This document shows, piece after piece, positions 49,242 through 59,046 of a stretch of DNA of 64,000 nucleotides (its first letter is position 1; each line of letters begins with the position of its first letter). This stretch comes from Vibrio coralliilyticus. Its GTDB lineage: Bacteria; Pseudomonadota; Gammaproteobacteria; Enterobacterales; Vibrionaceae. Where the stretch lies: assembly GCF_024449095.1 (NCBI RefSeq), contig NZ_CP024629.1, positions 115,816 to 179,815 of the forward strand. The letters are read 5' to 3'. Made by a program: the position numbers and the translations under genes. The notes below the pieces were generated by a model that was given only the letters and a program-made list of their open reading frames with translations, was not told where the DNA came from and made no database searches.

Positions 49242-50217
49242 TCTTCAGTGCCTCCATAGTTTGCTGGTGCTCTGGTGTAAAAATAGTAATATCTCTATTG
49301 GTAAGCTCTTCTAATAGGAGGTCACCTTCGATGACAGCATCTCGTATGGTGTTGGTCGCACTGGTATTTGGTCGTTGGTTGCTGCTCGCAGACCATTCTT
49401 GAGGTTTTACAACAAAAGTTGATTGCTCAGTAATTTCCACGCTGGTTGGATTCAGAATTAACTCTTCACCATCGTCTGACTTGCTATAAGACATTCGATG
49501 ATTGGTAGCGAGAACCTGAACTTCTTTAATTACACCCGTCTCCACTAATCGCCAGTACCGCACCATACCAATCAAGTCAGCAAAGAGAAGTGTGTAGTTT
49601 TTTCGATATTCATCTTGTGCAACTCTGACTCCATTTTTCCATCCGGCATCAATTGACTTCTTCCAAATATCACGTTCGATATCGTTTTTTGGAAGAATCG
49701 ATTGACTTGGAGTTGTTAGTTTTCTTTGCATGTCTGGAAATAGGTAATCTAACCAGTGAGGGGGAGAAATCCGTAAAGATGGGTATCGTCGAATTATGTA
49801 TTTTTTTCCCTCAAGTAGAATAAGATCTTTGTTTACGGTTTTTATGGAGCTATCTACTTCATCTACAACGCCCCCAATAAGAAACATTCCCTTTGCTGGT
49901 CCACTGCTTAAGAGATTGCTATATCGTGAAAAGCTTAACGCATTGTTCCAAAATGATTTCTCAGAAAGCATCTTTTGCTTAATGAAATTCATTTCAGTTT
50001 GAAAACCATGTTCATACCCGATGGTATTTGCAATTCTCTTTAACTCTGAATAATACTCTTTCAGCTCTTTTGCATCATTCAGGTACAATTCGTTTGCTTG
50101 ATCGAGTTCAGAAAGCACGTCTTTATCCATCGGAGCATCCAATGTTTTAGCCATGCATTGGATGCTTATAAGTACCAAGCACGTAATTGCGAACAACATT
50201 CGAAGCGATTGGTTCAT
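49219..50217 (-). CDS. dotC: DotC/TraI outer-membrane core protein
   Basis: 332 aa with a signal peptide (residues 1-23, cleavage after CMA). The middle (KYIIRRYPSLRISPPHWLDYL) and WKNGVRVAQDEYRKN match the DotC family. DotC with DotD and DotH forms the outer-membrane ring. No lipobox Cys at the cleavage site: Cys21 precedes Met-Ala-Lys, so lipidation is doubtful. Overlaps dotD by 4 bases. Confidence 0.88.
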   Translation of the reverse strand: MNQSLRMLFAITCLVLISIQCMAKTLDAPMDKDVLSELDQANELYLNDAKELKEYYSELKRIANTIGYEHGFQTEMNFIKQKMLSEKSFWNNALSFSRYSNLLSSGPAKGMFLIGGVVDEVDSSIKTVNKDLILLEGKKYIIRRYPSLRISPPHWLDYLFPDMQRKLTTPSQSILPKNDIERDIWKKSIDAGWKNGVRVAQDEYRKNYTLLFADLIGMVRYWRLVETGVIKEVQVLATNHRMSYSKSDDGEELILNPTSVEITEQSTFVVKPQEWSASSNQRPNTSATNTIRDAVIEGDLLLEELTNRDITIFTPEHQQTMEALKNERYNRL

Positions 50218-50744
50218 TGATGTGCCTCTCTTGGTGCGTCGAGTGCTTGATAGGTAATAAGAATGGACTTGAAATTTGGGTCTATTCTAATATCTACAAA
50301 ATGACCGACTTGTACTTCCAGTTGTTCAAGTGCAAGTGAAATTGGCTCTTGACGTAACTTTATTTCAACAGGTACACCCATGGCAGGTTTGTGGCCAACT
50401 TCATATACTCGGTTTGCATCCCAGCCCAAGTTGACAGCAAGCGCTTGCATATTTACTTTAAGGTCACAACTACAGTCGAAGTTAATCCGCTTATCGAGTC
50501 CCGAAAATCCCGCACTTATTTTGTCTTGCGATGTTTGTGATTTACCTTTTGCTTTTGCCTGCCTAATAAGCGCCAAAGCTCGAACTTCTTCAAGAAGCTC
50601 TTGAGTTTTTGAGCGAAGTTCCTGGTCAATGATATGGGGCTTTTCATCTGGAGGTGGGGCAGTGTGATTCACTTTTGAAGTGCTTGAACATGCACTTAAT
50701 ATCATACAAGAAACAATAACTGCACCATATTTATAAATCTGCAT
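50214..50744 (-). CDS. dotD: DotD/TraH lipoprotein
   Basis: 176 aa from ATG 50744. Lipobox LSAC, then a DotD-type secretin-N-like domain (residues 85-170, ISLALEQLEVQVG, DIRIDPNFKSILITY). First gene of the dotD-dotC-dotB-icmT operon. It is the lipoprotein of the outer-membrane core. Confidence 0.85.
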   Translation of the reverse strand: MQIYKYGAVIVSCMILSACSSTSKVNHTAPPPDEKPHIIDQELRSKTQELLEEVRALALIRQAKAKGKSQTSQDKISAGFSGLDKRINFDCSCDLKVNMQALAVNLGWDANRVYEVGHKPAMGVPVEIKLRQEPISLALEQLEVQVGHFVDIRIDPNFKSILITYQALDAPREAHQ

Positions 50745-50787
50745 TATTTCCACACCTAATTGGTTGTTTGTGTATACCTGTTCTATT

Positions 50788-50800
50788 ATTATACATTACA
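50788..50800 (-). promoter_or_regulatory. Promoter of the dotD operon (TGTAATGTATAAT)
   Basis: -10 TATAAT (50788-50793) on the minus strand. One base differs from the block at 47760 and 63967. TTAACA, 18 bases upstream, could be the -35. Confidence 0.6.
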
Positions 50801-50923
50801 CGCCGAGGCTATGTTAACAAATTTTGCTTCTTCGGTGTACAGTGATTCGATTAGCGAATAAGCTACATTCAAATCTATTATGTGTGTGGTATTTTATAAA
50901 ATGTATGTATAAAACGAGTTGTA

Positions 50924-50929
50924 TATAAT
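50924..50929 (+). promoter_or_regulatory. -10 element of the regulator gene
   Basis: TATAAT in GTTGTATATAATCG, about 30 bases before the ATG at 50961. No good -35 is visible, so activation by a regulator is likely. Confidence 0.45.
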
Positions 50930-50960
50930 CGTATATGTTGTATGTAAGGATTTTAGGTTT

Positions 50961-51602
50961 ATGTCTAGATATTCGTCAGTTGAATCCGATCTGCATATCA
51001 CCATTTCAGAACAATTATTAGACAATGCAGATCTTGATAACTTAATTTGTAAGGAGTTACCCAACCAATTTAGTAGGCTTAAAGACAAACGTTGTTCAAT
51101 TAACGAATTGATTGAATTGCAAAAGTTTATCGATTTAAATCAGAACATACTAAAAAACAATATCTCAATCGCAATCAGATTGTGTGGTGGTTTATCTGCT
51201 TTTGCCAAGTCTTCAAATATGTCGGCTATTGATGTTCAAACTTCACTTGAAAAAGCTGAATACGAAATCCTAATAGCTGCTCTGTGTTCGCACGTAGGGA
51301 AGACTAGCGAGTGGTTTAGAACAGGGCGCGTTTATTATAGTGAACGCCAAATGTCAGCCATTCGTAAAAAGAACATAGCCGTTATTGTGTCATGCCTATC
51401 TGGGTATCCAAAATTTGTGTCCGCTGTATCAGAACAGCTTGGGCCAATAAAAGCTCACTATGTTAAAGTCCTTGAAGGCTCAAAGACACCTCATGGTGCG
51501 AGAATTTGTCGACTAATAGAGAATATTCTCGGACTACCACTTGGGACTCTTGACTTAAGTCAGGCCAAGTTTGAAAGAGTGGTGGGAGAACTTTTTAATT
51601 AA
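50961..51602 (+). CDS. Putative transcription regulator (213 aa)
   Basis: I chose ATG 50961 because upstream codons would begin inside the promoter. The C-terminal part (residues 155-205, with RICRLIENILGLPLGTLDLS) is the end of an XRE/Cro-type helix-turn-helix, where 'lglP.g.LDL' is a familiar pattern. Residues 75-130 look like a second, similar unit (CGGLSAFAKSSNMSAIDVQT, then EWFRTG). It stands alone, divergent to the dotD operon, at the centre of the transfer genes. It is a candidate controller of the TGTAATATATAAT promoters. Confidence 0.6.
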   Translation: MSRYSSVESDLHITISEQLLDNADLDNLICKELPNQFSRLKDKRCSINELIELQKFIDLNQNILKNNISIAIRLCGGLSAFAKSSNMSAIDVQTSLEKAEYEILIAALCSHVGKTSEWFRTGRVYYSERQMSAIRKKNIAVIVSCLSGYPKFVSAVSEQLGPIKAHYVKVLEGSKTPHGARICRLIENILGLPLGTLDLSQAKFERVVGELFN

Positions 51603-51635
51603 GCGTAGTGATTTAGAATTCCAGTTTGGAAAAGA

Positions 51636-51668
51636 GCGCCGTTACCCAATAAGTAACGGCGTTTTTTT
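51636..51668. terminator. Bidirectional terminator
   Basis: CGCCGTTAC and GTAACGGCG form a nine-pair stem with a seven-base loop followed by seven Ts. It ends the regulator gene and dotO. Confidence 0.9.
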
Positions 51669-54666
51669 ATGCTGCGTATTCAAGTGACTCAAGGATAAGA
51701 TTGATCGCGTCTTTGGTGGTCAATGGATTGTCTTGGTTGGTAGGGTCGTTGGTTAGCCTAGCGATCTCGTCTAAACACGTCCCGTTTGGATATGCTTTGC
51801 CTAAACGGATGAATGCTGACTTTTCACCAAACTTAAGTCTGGCCATCATTTTGAGGGTTTCATCATGCTCATCAGACGCAAAATTCCATAGGTAGGATGC
51901 GGTGATCTGATTTCTGAGAAGTTGAACAACATAACCTTCATAGTTTGAGAATCGCCCTATGTAACAGATTAGCCGCCCAAAACCGTCACTCTGTTTCAGC
52001 CTGCGACTTAACTCGTGAGAAAGGCTATCTGACAGCTTAAATAGGGACTTAAGTTCTGTAACATCATTGGGGCTTGCACTTAAAACATACACGTTAGTGG
52101 CCAACGACATAAAGCCTTTAGGCACGTGATTCAGTAACTGTGCGGCAATAGTTAAGATCAAGTTATACTTACGCGCAATGATGGTCACATTATCTTGTAA
52201 ATCGTCCATCTCCTCTGATTTGAATTGGGCATATTCGTCCATGAAATCATGCTTCTTAATATTGCGCTCAGCGTCCAATATTCTAGCGTAGTGCTCTCTG
52301 TATATGTCAGGCACATATCTCATGAACGTTTCAGGATCTCGCCAAAAGTTCCTGGTACCCAAGTACTTCGCAAGGATTGCAAACACTTTCTGCATGGGCG
52401 CATCATTAATGTTTTGAAATAAAGGTTTTACATCAACGCCAACAATTTTGGCTTGCGAGACATCAATCTGAGATTTACTCCCTAGGATATTGCCAAAGCG
52501 TGCTAGAACTCCCTGTATCGATGCAATGATATAGTCACCTAGGCTAGTTTCACCAGCGCCTTCGACTGTTAGTGCATCAATGCTTTTTCTGAGTTCAGCA
52601 TTTTCACGAATAACGGCTAAAAATTCGGTCAAATCGTGTGAGCCTTGTCTATGACAAAAACGAGCATGATCGAAAAATTTATGGTCTTCGATTTGAAATA
52701 ATTTGTCGCGTATGGTGAACCATGTTTTTGGTTCAGATGACTCTAGCGCTATTGTTCCATCTCGAAGCATCTGATTTATTGTTCTGTGGTAATTGGCTTC
52801 ATCACCTTTGTAGTTCGCTATAGCTGGCTCGTAAGTGCGGGGATTTTTTTCTGCATGGTCGAAAAACATGTTAAGAAGCCGAGATAGCGTATTACTTAGC
52901 TGTCCAGAAATTGGGGCTGTAGAATCTCCAGTAACCAGCCTTTTTAAGAATTTTACACAGAATTCAGATTCGTATGGCTCAAGACGACTCAAGCCAAACT
53001 GAGGCTCCAATATGTTAAATGCGGAATCTTTGAGAGTGACGCACTCCAATTTATGATGTTGGTTCTTTGGTAGCCAGCTTTTGAGGGCTCTAATGTAGTT
53101 CACAACTCCCGAACCGAAATCCAGGTAGGACATTGGCGGAAGGTCTTCATTTCCTTCAGCTAGAACGATAGCGGTATTTAAGATTGAGCAGAATGCTGTC
53201 TTACCAGATTTCATTGGACCTAAGATGACATTGGCTGCATAGTCCTGCTCTGAACTTACAGGGTTTATGGGGAACATTTTACCATCTTGGGATGACATGC
53301 AAATTCCACCTGATGTCATGGGTGTCGCTGGACGAGTGATTGGCAGTGTGGCTAAATGCTTAGTGTCTAATTGAGTACAGGCCCGAGCACTCTGTTTTTT
53401 TGCAAAACCCGGCAATGTTGAAAAATAGCTACGGTTAAGATTGCTAGGGGTTCTAATGGTAGGGGAACCCCATGATGTTAGCGCCTGCTTTAATTCTCTT
53501 TTGTTTTTTTTCGCTTGCTCTTCTGTTGTTGCCCATGTCGCAATACTCATAGTTCCACTAAGCAAGGTTCGATTGTTATTACGGGCCTCGAAAAGCAGAT
53601 TCTTTATAGCGGTGTCAATGTTTCGCCCGTACTCACTTACTCTGAATAACAGCAAGAATGTTTGTCTAACACCTAGCTCAGTACAAATTTGGTCCGTGCC
53701 TGTATTTAGTTCATAGTAAACACGAAATGGGATATGGCGGTCTATTGACTTAAACAGGCTTTGAAACGTTGAGTAGGGTTGAATATTAAAATACTCACGA
53801 TCCATCGTGGCAACGTGATAGTCACCACTTTGGATTATGCTTGAGTTTCGACTGCTCAGCGCTTTGTCATCAGTAATAGTTTGATAGGCTAAAGGAGGGT
53901 GCGCTACAAAATCGTTTTCGTTATTGCTGATCGCTAGGTCGATATCTGAACCGACACCTTTAGAGCGCCACTTGGTCTTCGATAGAGAAATTAGTTCTTC
54001 TTCTTCCTTAACGTATTTTAAGTATGTTTCACAGTTAAGAGGTACGAGTCCAAGGTATTGGCTAAATCGGCTTTGAAGGTCTTTAACGTAAGCTTGATGC
54101 TCATGAATGATATCAATCGACTCACGTGATGTATCCTGAAGCAATAATGGAATTTCATCGATGGTAATTTCATTGCCAGAAAGTTTTACCGGTTCTTTCG
54201 TGGCTCCACTAAATCCTGTGCGTTTGGTAAACACAATCATCAACGCTCGTTCAAAGGAGCAGTTTGCTTCAAGGTCTTTAATCTGCTCTTCGAAGAAGTG
54301 ATGTGCATCAAGACCTAGTCTATTGATGGTATCAAACGTGGGTTTAAAGATATCTTCTAATTGCGGTTTTGTACGATTAGGATCTCTTACAAACATCATC
54401 CCAATTTTATGATTTGCAGGACGAAGAGTATGCTGTGTGGAGTCTTGAACCGCATCAATATGAGATATCTCTGTTTCCGATGTTAGGTAACGCTGAGTAC
54501 CGATAACTTCAAAGGCTGTAAACACGCTGCCGTCAAGACAAACCATAATGGAGTCATCGACGGTTGATGAACACAACAAATTGCAGTGTGAGTAAGCGCC
54601 TTCTTCAAAGGCATCGCCTATCAGGTTCATACAAGCGGTGAAAGTAGGGATTTTTAATCCGAGCAT
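51667..54666 (-). CDS. dotO: DotO/TraU ATPase (IcmB, VirB4-like)
   Basis: 999 aa from ATG 54666, which has GGGGAG 5 bases upstream; longer in-frame starts would overlap the preceding gene. Walker A GPMKSGKT at 483-490 and Walker B with DEY at 810-812. Length equals R64 TraU (1014) and DotO (1009). It is the large cytoplasmic ATPase that energises transport. Last gene of the long operon. Confidence 0.92.
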   Translation of the reverse strand: MLGLKIPTFTACMNLIGDAFEEGAYSHCNLLCSSTVDDSIMVCLDGSVFTAFEVIGTQRYLTSETEISHIDAVQDSTQHTLRPANHKIGMMFVRDPNRTKPQLEDIFKPTFDTINRLGLDAHHFFEEQIKDLEANCSFERALMIVFTKRTGFSGATKEPVKLSGNEITIDEIPLLLQDTSRESIDIIHEHQAYVKDLQSRFSQYLGLVPLNCETYLKYVKEEEELISLSKTKWRSKGVGSDIDLAISNNENDFVAHPPLAYQTITDDKALSSRNSSIIQSGDYHVATMDREYFNIQPYSTFQSLFKSIDRHIPFRVYYELNTGTDQICTELGVRQTFLLLFRVSEYGRNIDTAIKNLLFEARNNNRTLLSGTMSIATWATTEEQAKKNKRELKQALTSWGSPTIRTPSNLNRSYFSTLPGFAKKQSARACTQLDTKHLATLPITRPATPMTSGGICMSSQDGKMFPINPVSSEQDYAANVILGPMKSGKTAFCSILNTAIVLAEGNEDLPPMSYLDFGSGVVNYIRALKSWLPKNQHHKLECVTLKDSAFNILEPQFGLSRLEPYESEFCVKFLKRLVTGDSTAPISGQLSNTLSRLLNMFFDHAEKNPRTYEPAIANYKGDEANYHRTINQMLRDGTIALESSEPKTWFTIRDKLFQIEDHKFFDHARFCHRQGSHDLTEFLAVIRENAELRKSIDALTVEGAGETSLGDYIIASIQGVLARFGNILGSKSQIDVSQAKIVGVDVKPLFQNINDAPMQKVFAILAKYLGTRNFWRDPETFMRYVPDIYREHYARILDAERNIKKHDFMDEYAQFKSEEMDDLQDNVTIIARKYNLILTIAAQLLNHVPKGFMSLATNVYVLSASPNDVTELKSLFKLSDSLSHELSRRLKQSDGFGRLICYIGRFSNYEGYVVQLLRNQITASYLWNFASDEHDETLKMMARLKFGEKSAFIRLGKAYPNGTCLDEIARLTNDPTNQDNPLTTKDAINLILESLEYAA

Positions 54667-54679
54667 ACATCTCCCCTTG

Positions 54680-54991
54680 TTAGAACAATACTTGAATTGG
54701 TTTTGTGTTTGACTGTTCATCAACTGACATCTGTGTTTTCTGCTGAGCCAATTGTTGACGAGACGCGTTGTACACCTCTTGCCTAGTTTTAAGCTTGTCA
54801 AATAGAGGTACCACTTTTTGCGCTACAAGTTCATCAGATGGCGATGAGCCAAGACTATCAAGAGACAAAATGTCATTGGCATCAACAACGCCACCAATAG
54901 GATGTAACCTAGTGATCTGGTACATTAAATCTTTTTTTATACGCTCTTCGTATAATTGACTATCGCTAATTGCTGTAAACATTTTACCCAC
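54680..54991 (-). CDS. Small hypothetical protein before dotO (103 aa)
   Basis: Soluble, helical, no signal peptide. Close spacing on both sides (2 and 13 bases) places it in the transfer operon. Not recognised; it might be an adaptor of DotO. Confidence 0.6.
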   Translation of the reverse strand: MGKMFTAISDSQLYEERIKKDLMYQITRLHPIGGVVDANDILSLDSLGSSPSDELVAQKVVPLFDKLKTRQEVYNASRQQLAQQKTQMSVDEQSNTKPIQVLF

Positions 54992-54993
54992 CT

Positions 54994-56223
54994 TTAGATG
55001 ATATTGATTTGCGGTATTAAGCCTTCTTCTCTACACATTTGAGTGAAGTTTTCGATTCGATGTTCGTCGAGCTTCATAGCAAATCTAATGGTTCCACTTA
55101 CAAAGCCAGTAAACTTGTAGCCCTTGTTAATAAAGTTGATGGCTTTTTGCCTACAAAGTACGCGGTCGTATGCTCTAACATATGCTGCTATTGGAGATAT
55201 GCTTGTATCTCTTTTGCTGTGGTAGCTCATTGAAAGCCACATAATTTCATTAACTAGCCCATTGGTGTAGCTCACAAATTTGGTGTTGGCTGGTGGTTGT
55301 TCTGGGAAATTTGGGAGCTTTCCAGCATCGGTTATGTAAGCATTGCCCAATTTGAGAGTGCAGTAGTTCAGCATATCTACTGCCTCCACTAGAGTGGCCC
55401 ACATGCGATGCTTGCTATTGCTAACTTCTTTTCCTAGAGGCATGTTGTCATGATGCAGTTTATCTGTGTATGTCGCTTCAAATTCGATAAACCCTGCCTT
55501 TGAGTTAGCAAGATCTACCAATTCAGTTGCTGTTTGACTATCTACTAGTGCGCCGTGCTTACCTGTGCCACACTCTTTGCCTTTTAGAGCATCGTAGGTT
55601 CTGTACTCGGTAGATATTGGATACCTTTGATTGACTAGATGAAGAAAGTAGGGCGTTTTGGGATTCTTAATACTGACTACTTTTTCATGCACCCCTTTTC
55701 GGTGCGTGCCCGCTTGTAGCTTCTGTAACGAGTTGTCGATTGCATGTTCAAGAGATTGACTCGGTGAGCCATCAAGAAAATACACTGAATGCTCATTGGT
55801 CGGAGAAACCTGATCTCTTATTGTCTTAAGGACGGTATGATCTTTATCGGTATCAATTCCAAATTGATGTAACTTTTCCGCTACTTGAGAAAATACTTTG
55901 AGCAGTACTGGCATCTTTTCATTCAGGTCATCCTTCAATCCTAACTCAGCAACTACAGATGATACCCCCACTCCAAAATAGGCCGAATGCACAATGCGGT
56001 ATGCTTGACCTATCTCTTTGTTGTGAGTGAAAAAATGTGAGCGCTTGTTTGATAAATAAAAATATTTTGGATTTAGGTTATCAAGATCGACCCGTTGTAC
56101 TTTTTCGGGATCATCACAGGTGCATACGTTGGCGATGGGCTTATAACCAGGCTTTGTGCCTTCAATTTCATGTATCCAAAGTATTGCTAAGTTCAATTCG
56201 TTATTTGCCATATATTTTTCCAT
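54994..56223 (-). CDS. Hypothetical transfer protein between dotN and dotO (409 aa)
   Basis: Soluble, no signal peptide. Contains VCTCDDPEKVQR near the N-terminus and several Tyr/His-rich parts. ATG 56223 is inside the ribosome-binding region; ATG 56211 (MANNELNLAI) is the alternative start. I do not know an R64 or Legionella counterpart at this place except small R64 traS/traT. It could be the system-specific partner of DotN. Confidence 0.6.
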   Translation of the reverse strand: MEKYMANNELNLAILWIHEIEGTKPGYKPIANVCTCDDPEKVQRVDLDNLNPKYFYLSNKRSHFFTHNKEIGQAYRIVHSAYFGVGVSSVVAELGLKDDLNEKMPVLLKVFSQVAEKLHQFGIDTDKDHTVLKTIRDQVSPTNEHSVYFLDGSPSQSLEHAIDNSLQKLQAGTHRKGVHEKVVSIKNPKTPYFLHLVNQRYPISTEYRTYDALKGKECGTGKHGALVDSQTATELVDLANSKAGFIEFEATYTDKLHHDNMPLGKEVSNSKHRMWATLVEAVDMLNYCTLKLGNAYITDAGKLPNFPEQPPANTKFVSYTNGLVNEIMWLSMSYHSKRDTSISPIAAYVRAYDRVLCRQKAINFINKGYKFTGFVSGTIRFAMKLDEHRIENFTQMCREEGLIPQINII

Positions 56224-56225
56224 AC

Positions 56226-56999
56226 CTACTTTAATTGTTTGGCTTGTGCCACCCACTGAGCCGGATTGTTAGGACTGCTAATATCATTCATACTCAAGCT
56301 GTGCTTAGCGAACATCTCTATCTCACCTTGAAACTGAGTCTTGTCATATAGAAGTCGAATGCCACTGAATGTCCCTACAGCTCTGTTTGCATACTCATCC
56401 TCGCTCATTCGCATAAAAGCATTTGCAAAATGTTCTGGGCTGGTGGTTTTGAAGTCTCGCTGTATAACCGCTTTCATGGCTTCCAGCGATTGAATGAGGG
56501 TGTTGAGTCCATGCGATTGCTGTTTCAGTTTGCTGTAATGGGCTGCTTTCTTAGGTGTGGCATTAATGATGTATTCATGCGCGTAACAGATCGCTTGAAT
56601 TTGGTTAAGTGTTGCTTGAGGAATAGAAGGTGCGTAGATCATTGTTCCAAGTGAATTAGCGCCCACCCAACCCAAATGATATGTGTAGTGGCAAAAAGGG
56701 CAGTTAATTTCGAAGTTATCAGGCTTGTTATTAGTATGGTTTCCATCTTTATGATGAATGTGAAAACCTTCTGCCATTTCCATCGTGCAGTTTTTGCAGG
56801 TGGGTACCTGCTGACCTTCATAATTGCTTGTCAGATCGGTGATAAACGCATCTCTAGCCGCCTGATATTCCGAGTCATCGTGGCTCAAGTTGGGATTGTC
56901 AGCACGTGCTAGTGCATTAGCATCTCGTATTACCCCTACGAATAGCTCAGTATTATGGGGTAACTGACCAAGCTTACCGATATTCGTCATATTCAGCAT
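56226..56999 (-). CDS. dotN: DotN/IcmJ-type zinc protein
   Basis: 257 aa. CKNC (68-71), a His-rich centre (HIHHKDGNH, 80-88) and CPFC (100-103) form the zinc-binding HNH-like fold of DotN (IcmJ). In Legionella DotN binds the DotL coupling protein. R64 TraT has a similar place. The C-terminal half is helical. The start is 7 bases after AGGAGGTC, and the upstream stop lies next to it. Confidence 0.75.
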   Translation of the reverse strand: MLNMTNIGKLGQLPHNTELFVGVIRDANALARADNPNLSHDDSEYQAARDAFITDLTSNYEGQQVPTCKNCTMEMAEGFHIHHKDGNHTNNKPDNFEINCPFCHYTYHLGWVGANSLGTMIYAPSIPQATLNQIQAICYAHEYIINATPKKAAHYSKLKQQSHGLNTLIQSLEAMKAVIQRDFKTTSPEHFANAFMRMSEDEYANRAVGTFSGIRLLYDKTQFQGEIEMFAKHSLSMNDISSPNNPAQWVAQAKQLK

Positions 57000-57000
57000 T

Positions 57001-57390
57001 TCAGTAGACCTCCTGATTCATTGGAGTGCTTTGGTTGCGATTCTCAAAAAATTCAACAGCATCGATATCAGTGTTTTGGAACAACTGTTTGCTCGATGTC
57101 TGTTGACATCCAATAGGAGAGCCGAAACCAAAGGACACCAAAAACAGAATGTAGCTCAACTGTTTTGGCAGTCTTGTTCTTTCTGCCGTTACGTAGACGA
57201 CTATGGCACCTAGAAAAAACGCTATGGCCAAAAACATAAAGGCACCATAGACAGCGCCTGTCCCTGCATCGACCGTAACCGCCAGTCGATAGATAACGGA
57301 ACTTCTTTTATCTTCTTCTTGTGCAAATGCCGCCACAGGAAAGAAGGCGGTTATCACCAGCGCTTTGTAGTATGAGAATATTGGCTTCAT
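57001..57390 (-). CDS. Small exported membrane protein, TraR/IcmD-like (129 aa)
   Basis: Signal peptide (cleavage after AFA, residue 23), then two membrane segments at about 45-66 and 78-94. This recalls DotP/IcmD and R64 TraR, small inner-membrane parts. It pairs with the similar protein at 57444. Assignment is by size, topology and position. Confidence 0.6.
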   Translation of the reverse strand: MKPIFSYYKALVITAFFPVAAFAQEEDKRSSVIYRLAVTVDAGTGAVYGAFMFLAIAFFLGAIVVYVTAERTRLPKQLSYILFLVSFGFGSPIGCQQTSSKQLFQNTDIDAVEFFENRNQSTPMNQEVY

Positions 57391-57419
57391 TTCATGCCTT
57401 TAGTAAGGTTCAGAGAGGA

Positions 57420-57437
57420 GGGCGGCTTCACCCGCCC
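57420..57437 (-). promoter_or_regulatory. Intercistronic hairpin
   Basis: GGGCGG and CCGCCC form a six-pair GC stem with a six-base loop, between two small membrane protein genes. There is no T-run. It may stabilise the upstream message or dampen read-through. Confidence 0.5.
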
Positions 57438-57443
57438 TTACTG

Positions 57444-57857
57444 TTAGTTGTTGCTTAGCGGACCTTGTTTATCTGATAGAAACTGACTCACCTCTGACGT
57501 TCGACCTGTCAGAGACTTTGTACCACTGTCAATCCACAGGCCAATGCTCCCAGCAAATACTGCCGCTAAAAATAGAATACCTGCTGCTTTTTTTGTTTTG
57601 GACGAATCACCACCATTGTTTCGGTTCGAAGCTACGAACGCTATCAAACCCATGAGCGCAAAGGCGATTGCGAAAAGATAGGAGGTGTTATAGCCTGCTT
57701 GAGTCGCCGCTACCTGGGTATTATCGATGTTAGTAATTACACCTACTAGGTCTGGGATGTCATCATTATTCGCCATGGCCAAAGATGGCATGACAATAAA
57801 GACGGATAGGCACGCAACACGCACGGTATTTGCTAGTTTGTTTATTTGATTCTTCAT
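57444..57857 (-). CDS. Small exported membrane protein, TraQ/DotE-like (137 aa)
   Basis: Signal peptide (cleavage after AMA, residue 28) and two hydrophobic segments at about 60-80 and 92-108. Like the neighbouring TraR-like protein, it fits the small inner-membrane family DotE/DotP/IcmD. The separate hairpin after it may adjust its dose. Confidence 0.6.
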   Translation of the reverse strand: MKNQINKLANTVRVACLSVFIVMPSLAMANNDDIPDLVGVITNIDNTQVAATQAGYNTSYLFAIAFALMGLIAFVASNRNNGGDSSKTKKAAGILFLAAVFAGSIGLWIDSGTKSLTGRTSEVSQFLSDKQGPLSNN

Positions 57858-57880
57858 TTTTAATAAGTCCTAGTTTCTAT

Positions 57881-59044
57881 TTATTGAAAACCGCGAATAA
57901 AGTAACGTTCGAATTGAACCTCACCAGTTTTCATATCGAGCTTTCTAACACTGCCAATGTTCTCCACGTATTTATTTTTTGCTAAAGGCATTGGCATATT
58001 TGTCAGTGGGTTATAAACGACAACTTCATTTGTTTCAGGCTTCGTTGAAATCACAGTCCATCCTTTCAGTTCAACCTTTCGGTTGGCTGCGCTTGGCTTG
58101 GGCTGTTCAACGGCCTTGGTTTGTGGTGTTTTGGAAGAAGCTTTCTTAGTGGCCTTCTTTGGTTGTTGTTTCTTGCGAATAGCGGCTAGCTCTTCGTCAG
58201 TGAATTCCTGTCTGATTCCATCTATGAAGAAATTGCCTGAGATTCTAAGCAGAGGTTCACCGGTATTAGTAAACTCAACTGATTCCACTGTATGACTGCC
58301 GTACTTACTTAAAAACGGTTCACCCACCGTGAGAGTGATCGAATTGTCTTTTCCGTTTTTTAGAGGAGCATCAACAACAAATAAGGTGTTATCTTTCAGA
58401 GCTGTAACAATGTTGAACTCCTTTAGCCTGCGAGGTGACGATGTTTTAGTGGGATTCGAAAACTTTGCGCTTTGGACCTCCTTTCGCAAAACAGAAAAGT
58501 CTTGTTCTAAACCCTCCACTCTACTGTTTAATGCAGACATCTCCTCCGGAGCAGAGTGGCTGCCAGTCTTGTTGAGCTCTCCACTACTACGAAGACGATT
58601 AAGCACGGTGTTCACAATCGTCTGAGGTTCCAGTGAATAGCCGTTGGTCTTCATAAATCCCTGTTTGTCGACCCACACCTTTGCGTCATTTAATACGCCA
58701 CTGCGCGCAATGCTTACTTCACCGTCGACATAATTCTTAACTTCGGTTTCTAACTTACCTTTTACAGTGGCTGTTATATCTGCTAACTGCTGCTCGCTAA
58801 CTTGCACTTCTTGAGGCGTTTTTTTTACAGCTTGTTGAATGGATTGCTCTACGGACAGTAATAAAACTTGCTTATCTATGGGTTTAACTATCATTTTTTC
58901 GTATGCGACAAACCCACCGACCCCGCATGAAGCAAGGATGGCGACAACAGGTAGAATTAGGCTTGTATCAAACGAGAAAGATTTGCCAAACTTTGGCGGC
59001 TTTCCTCTTTTATTTTCTAGTGGTGCATCTTGCGCTTCGCTCAT
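57881..59044 (-). CDS. DotF/TraP-like bitopic protein (387 aa)
   Basis: A Pro/Lys-rich cytoplasmic N-terminus, one membrane segment (about 29-48, LILPVVAILASCGVGGFVAY), a coiled coil at 165-190 and a C-terminal periplasmic domain that ends in VQFERYFIRGFQ. DotF (IcmG, 269 aa) has the same order but is shorter; R64 TraP (about 230) is also shorter. It belongs to the core complex next to DotG and DotH. GAGGG precedes the ATG. Confidence 0.65.
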   Translation of the reverse strand: MSEAQDAPLENKRGKPPKFGKSFSFDTSLILPVVAILASCGVGGFVAYEKMIVKPIDKQVLLLSVEQSIQQAVKKTPQEVQVSEQQLADITATVKGKLETEVKNYVDGEVSIARSGVLNDAKVWVDKQGFMKTNGYSLEPQTIVNTVLNRLRSSGELNKTGSHSAPEEMSALNSRVEGLEQDFSVLRKEVQSAKFSNPTKTSSPRRLKEFNIVTALKDNTLFVVDAPLKNGKDNSITLTVGEPFLSKYGSHTVESVEFTNTGEPLLRISGNFFIDGIRQEFTDEELAAIRKKQQPKKATKKASSKTPQTKAVEQPKPSAANRKVELKGWTVISTKPETNEVVVYNPLTNMPMPLAKNKYVENIGSVRKLDMKTGEVQFERYFIRGFQ

Positions 59045-59046
59045 GG

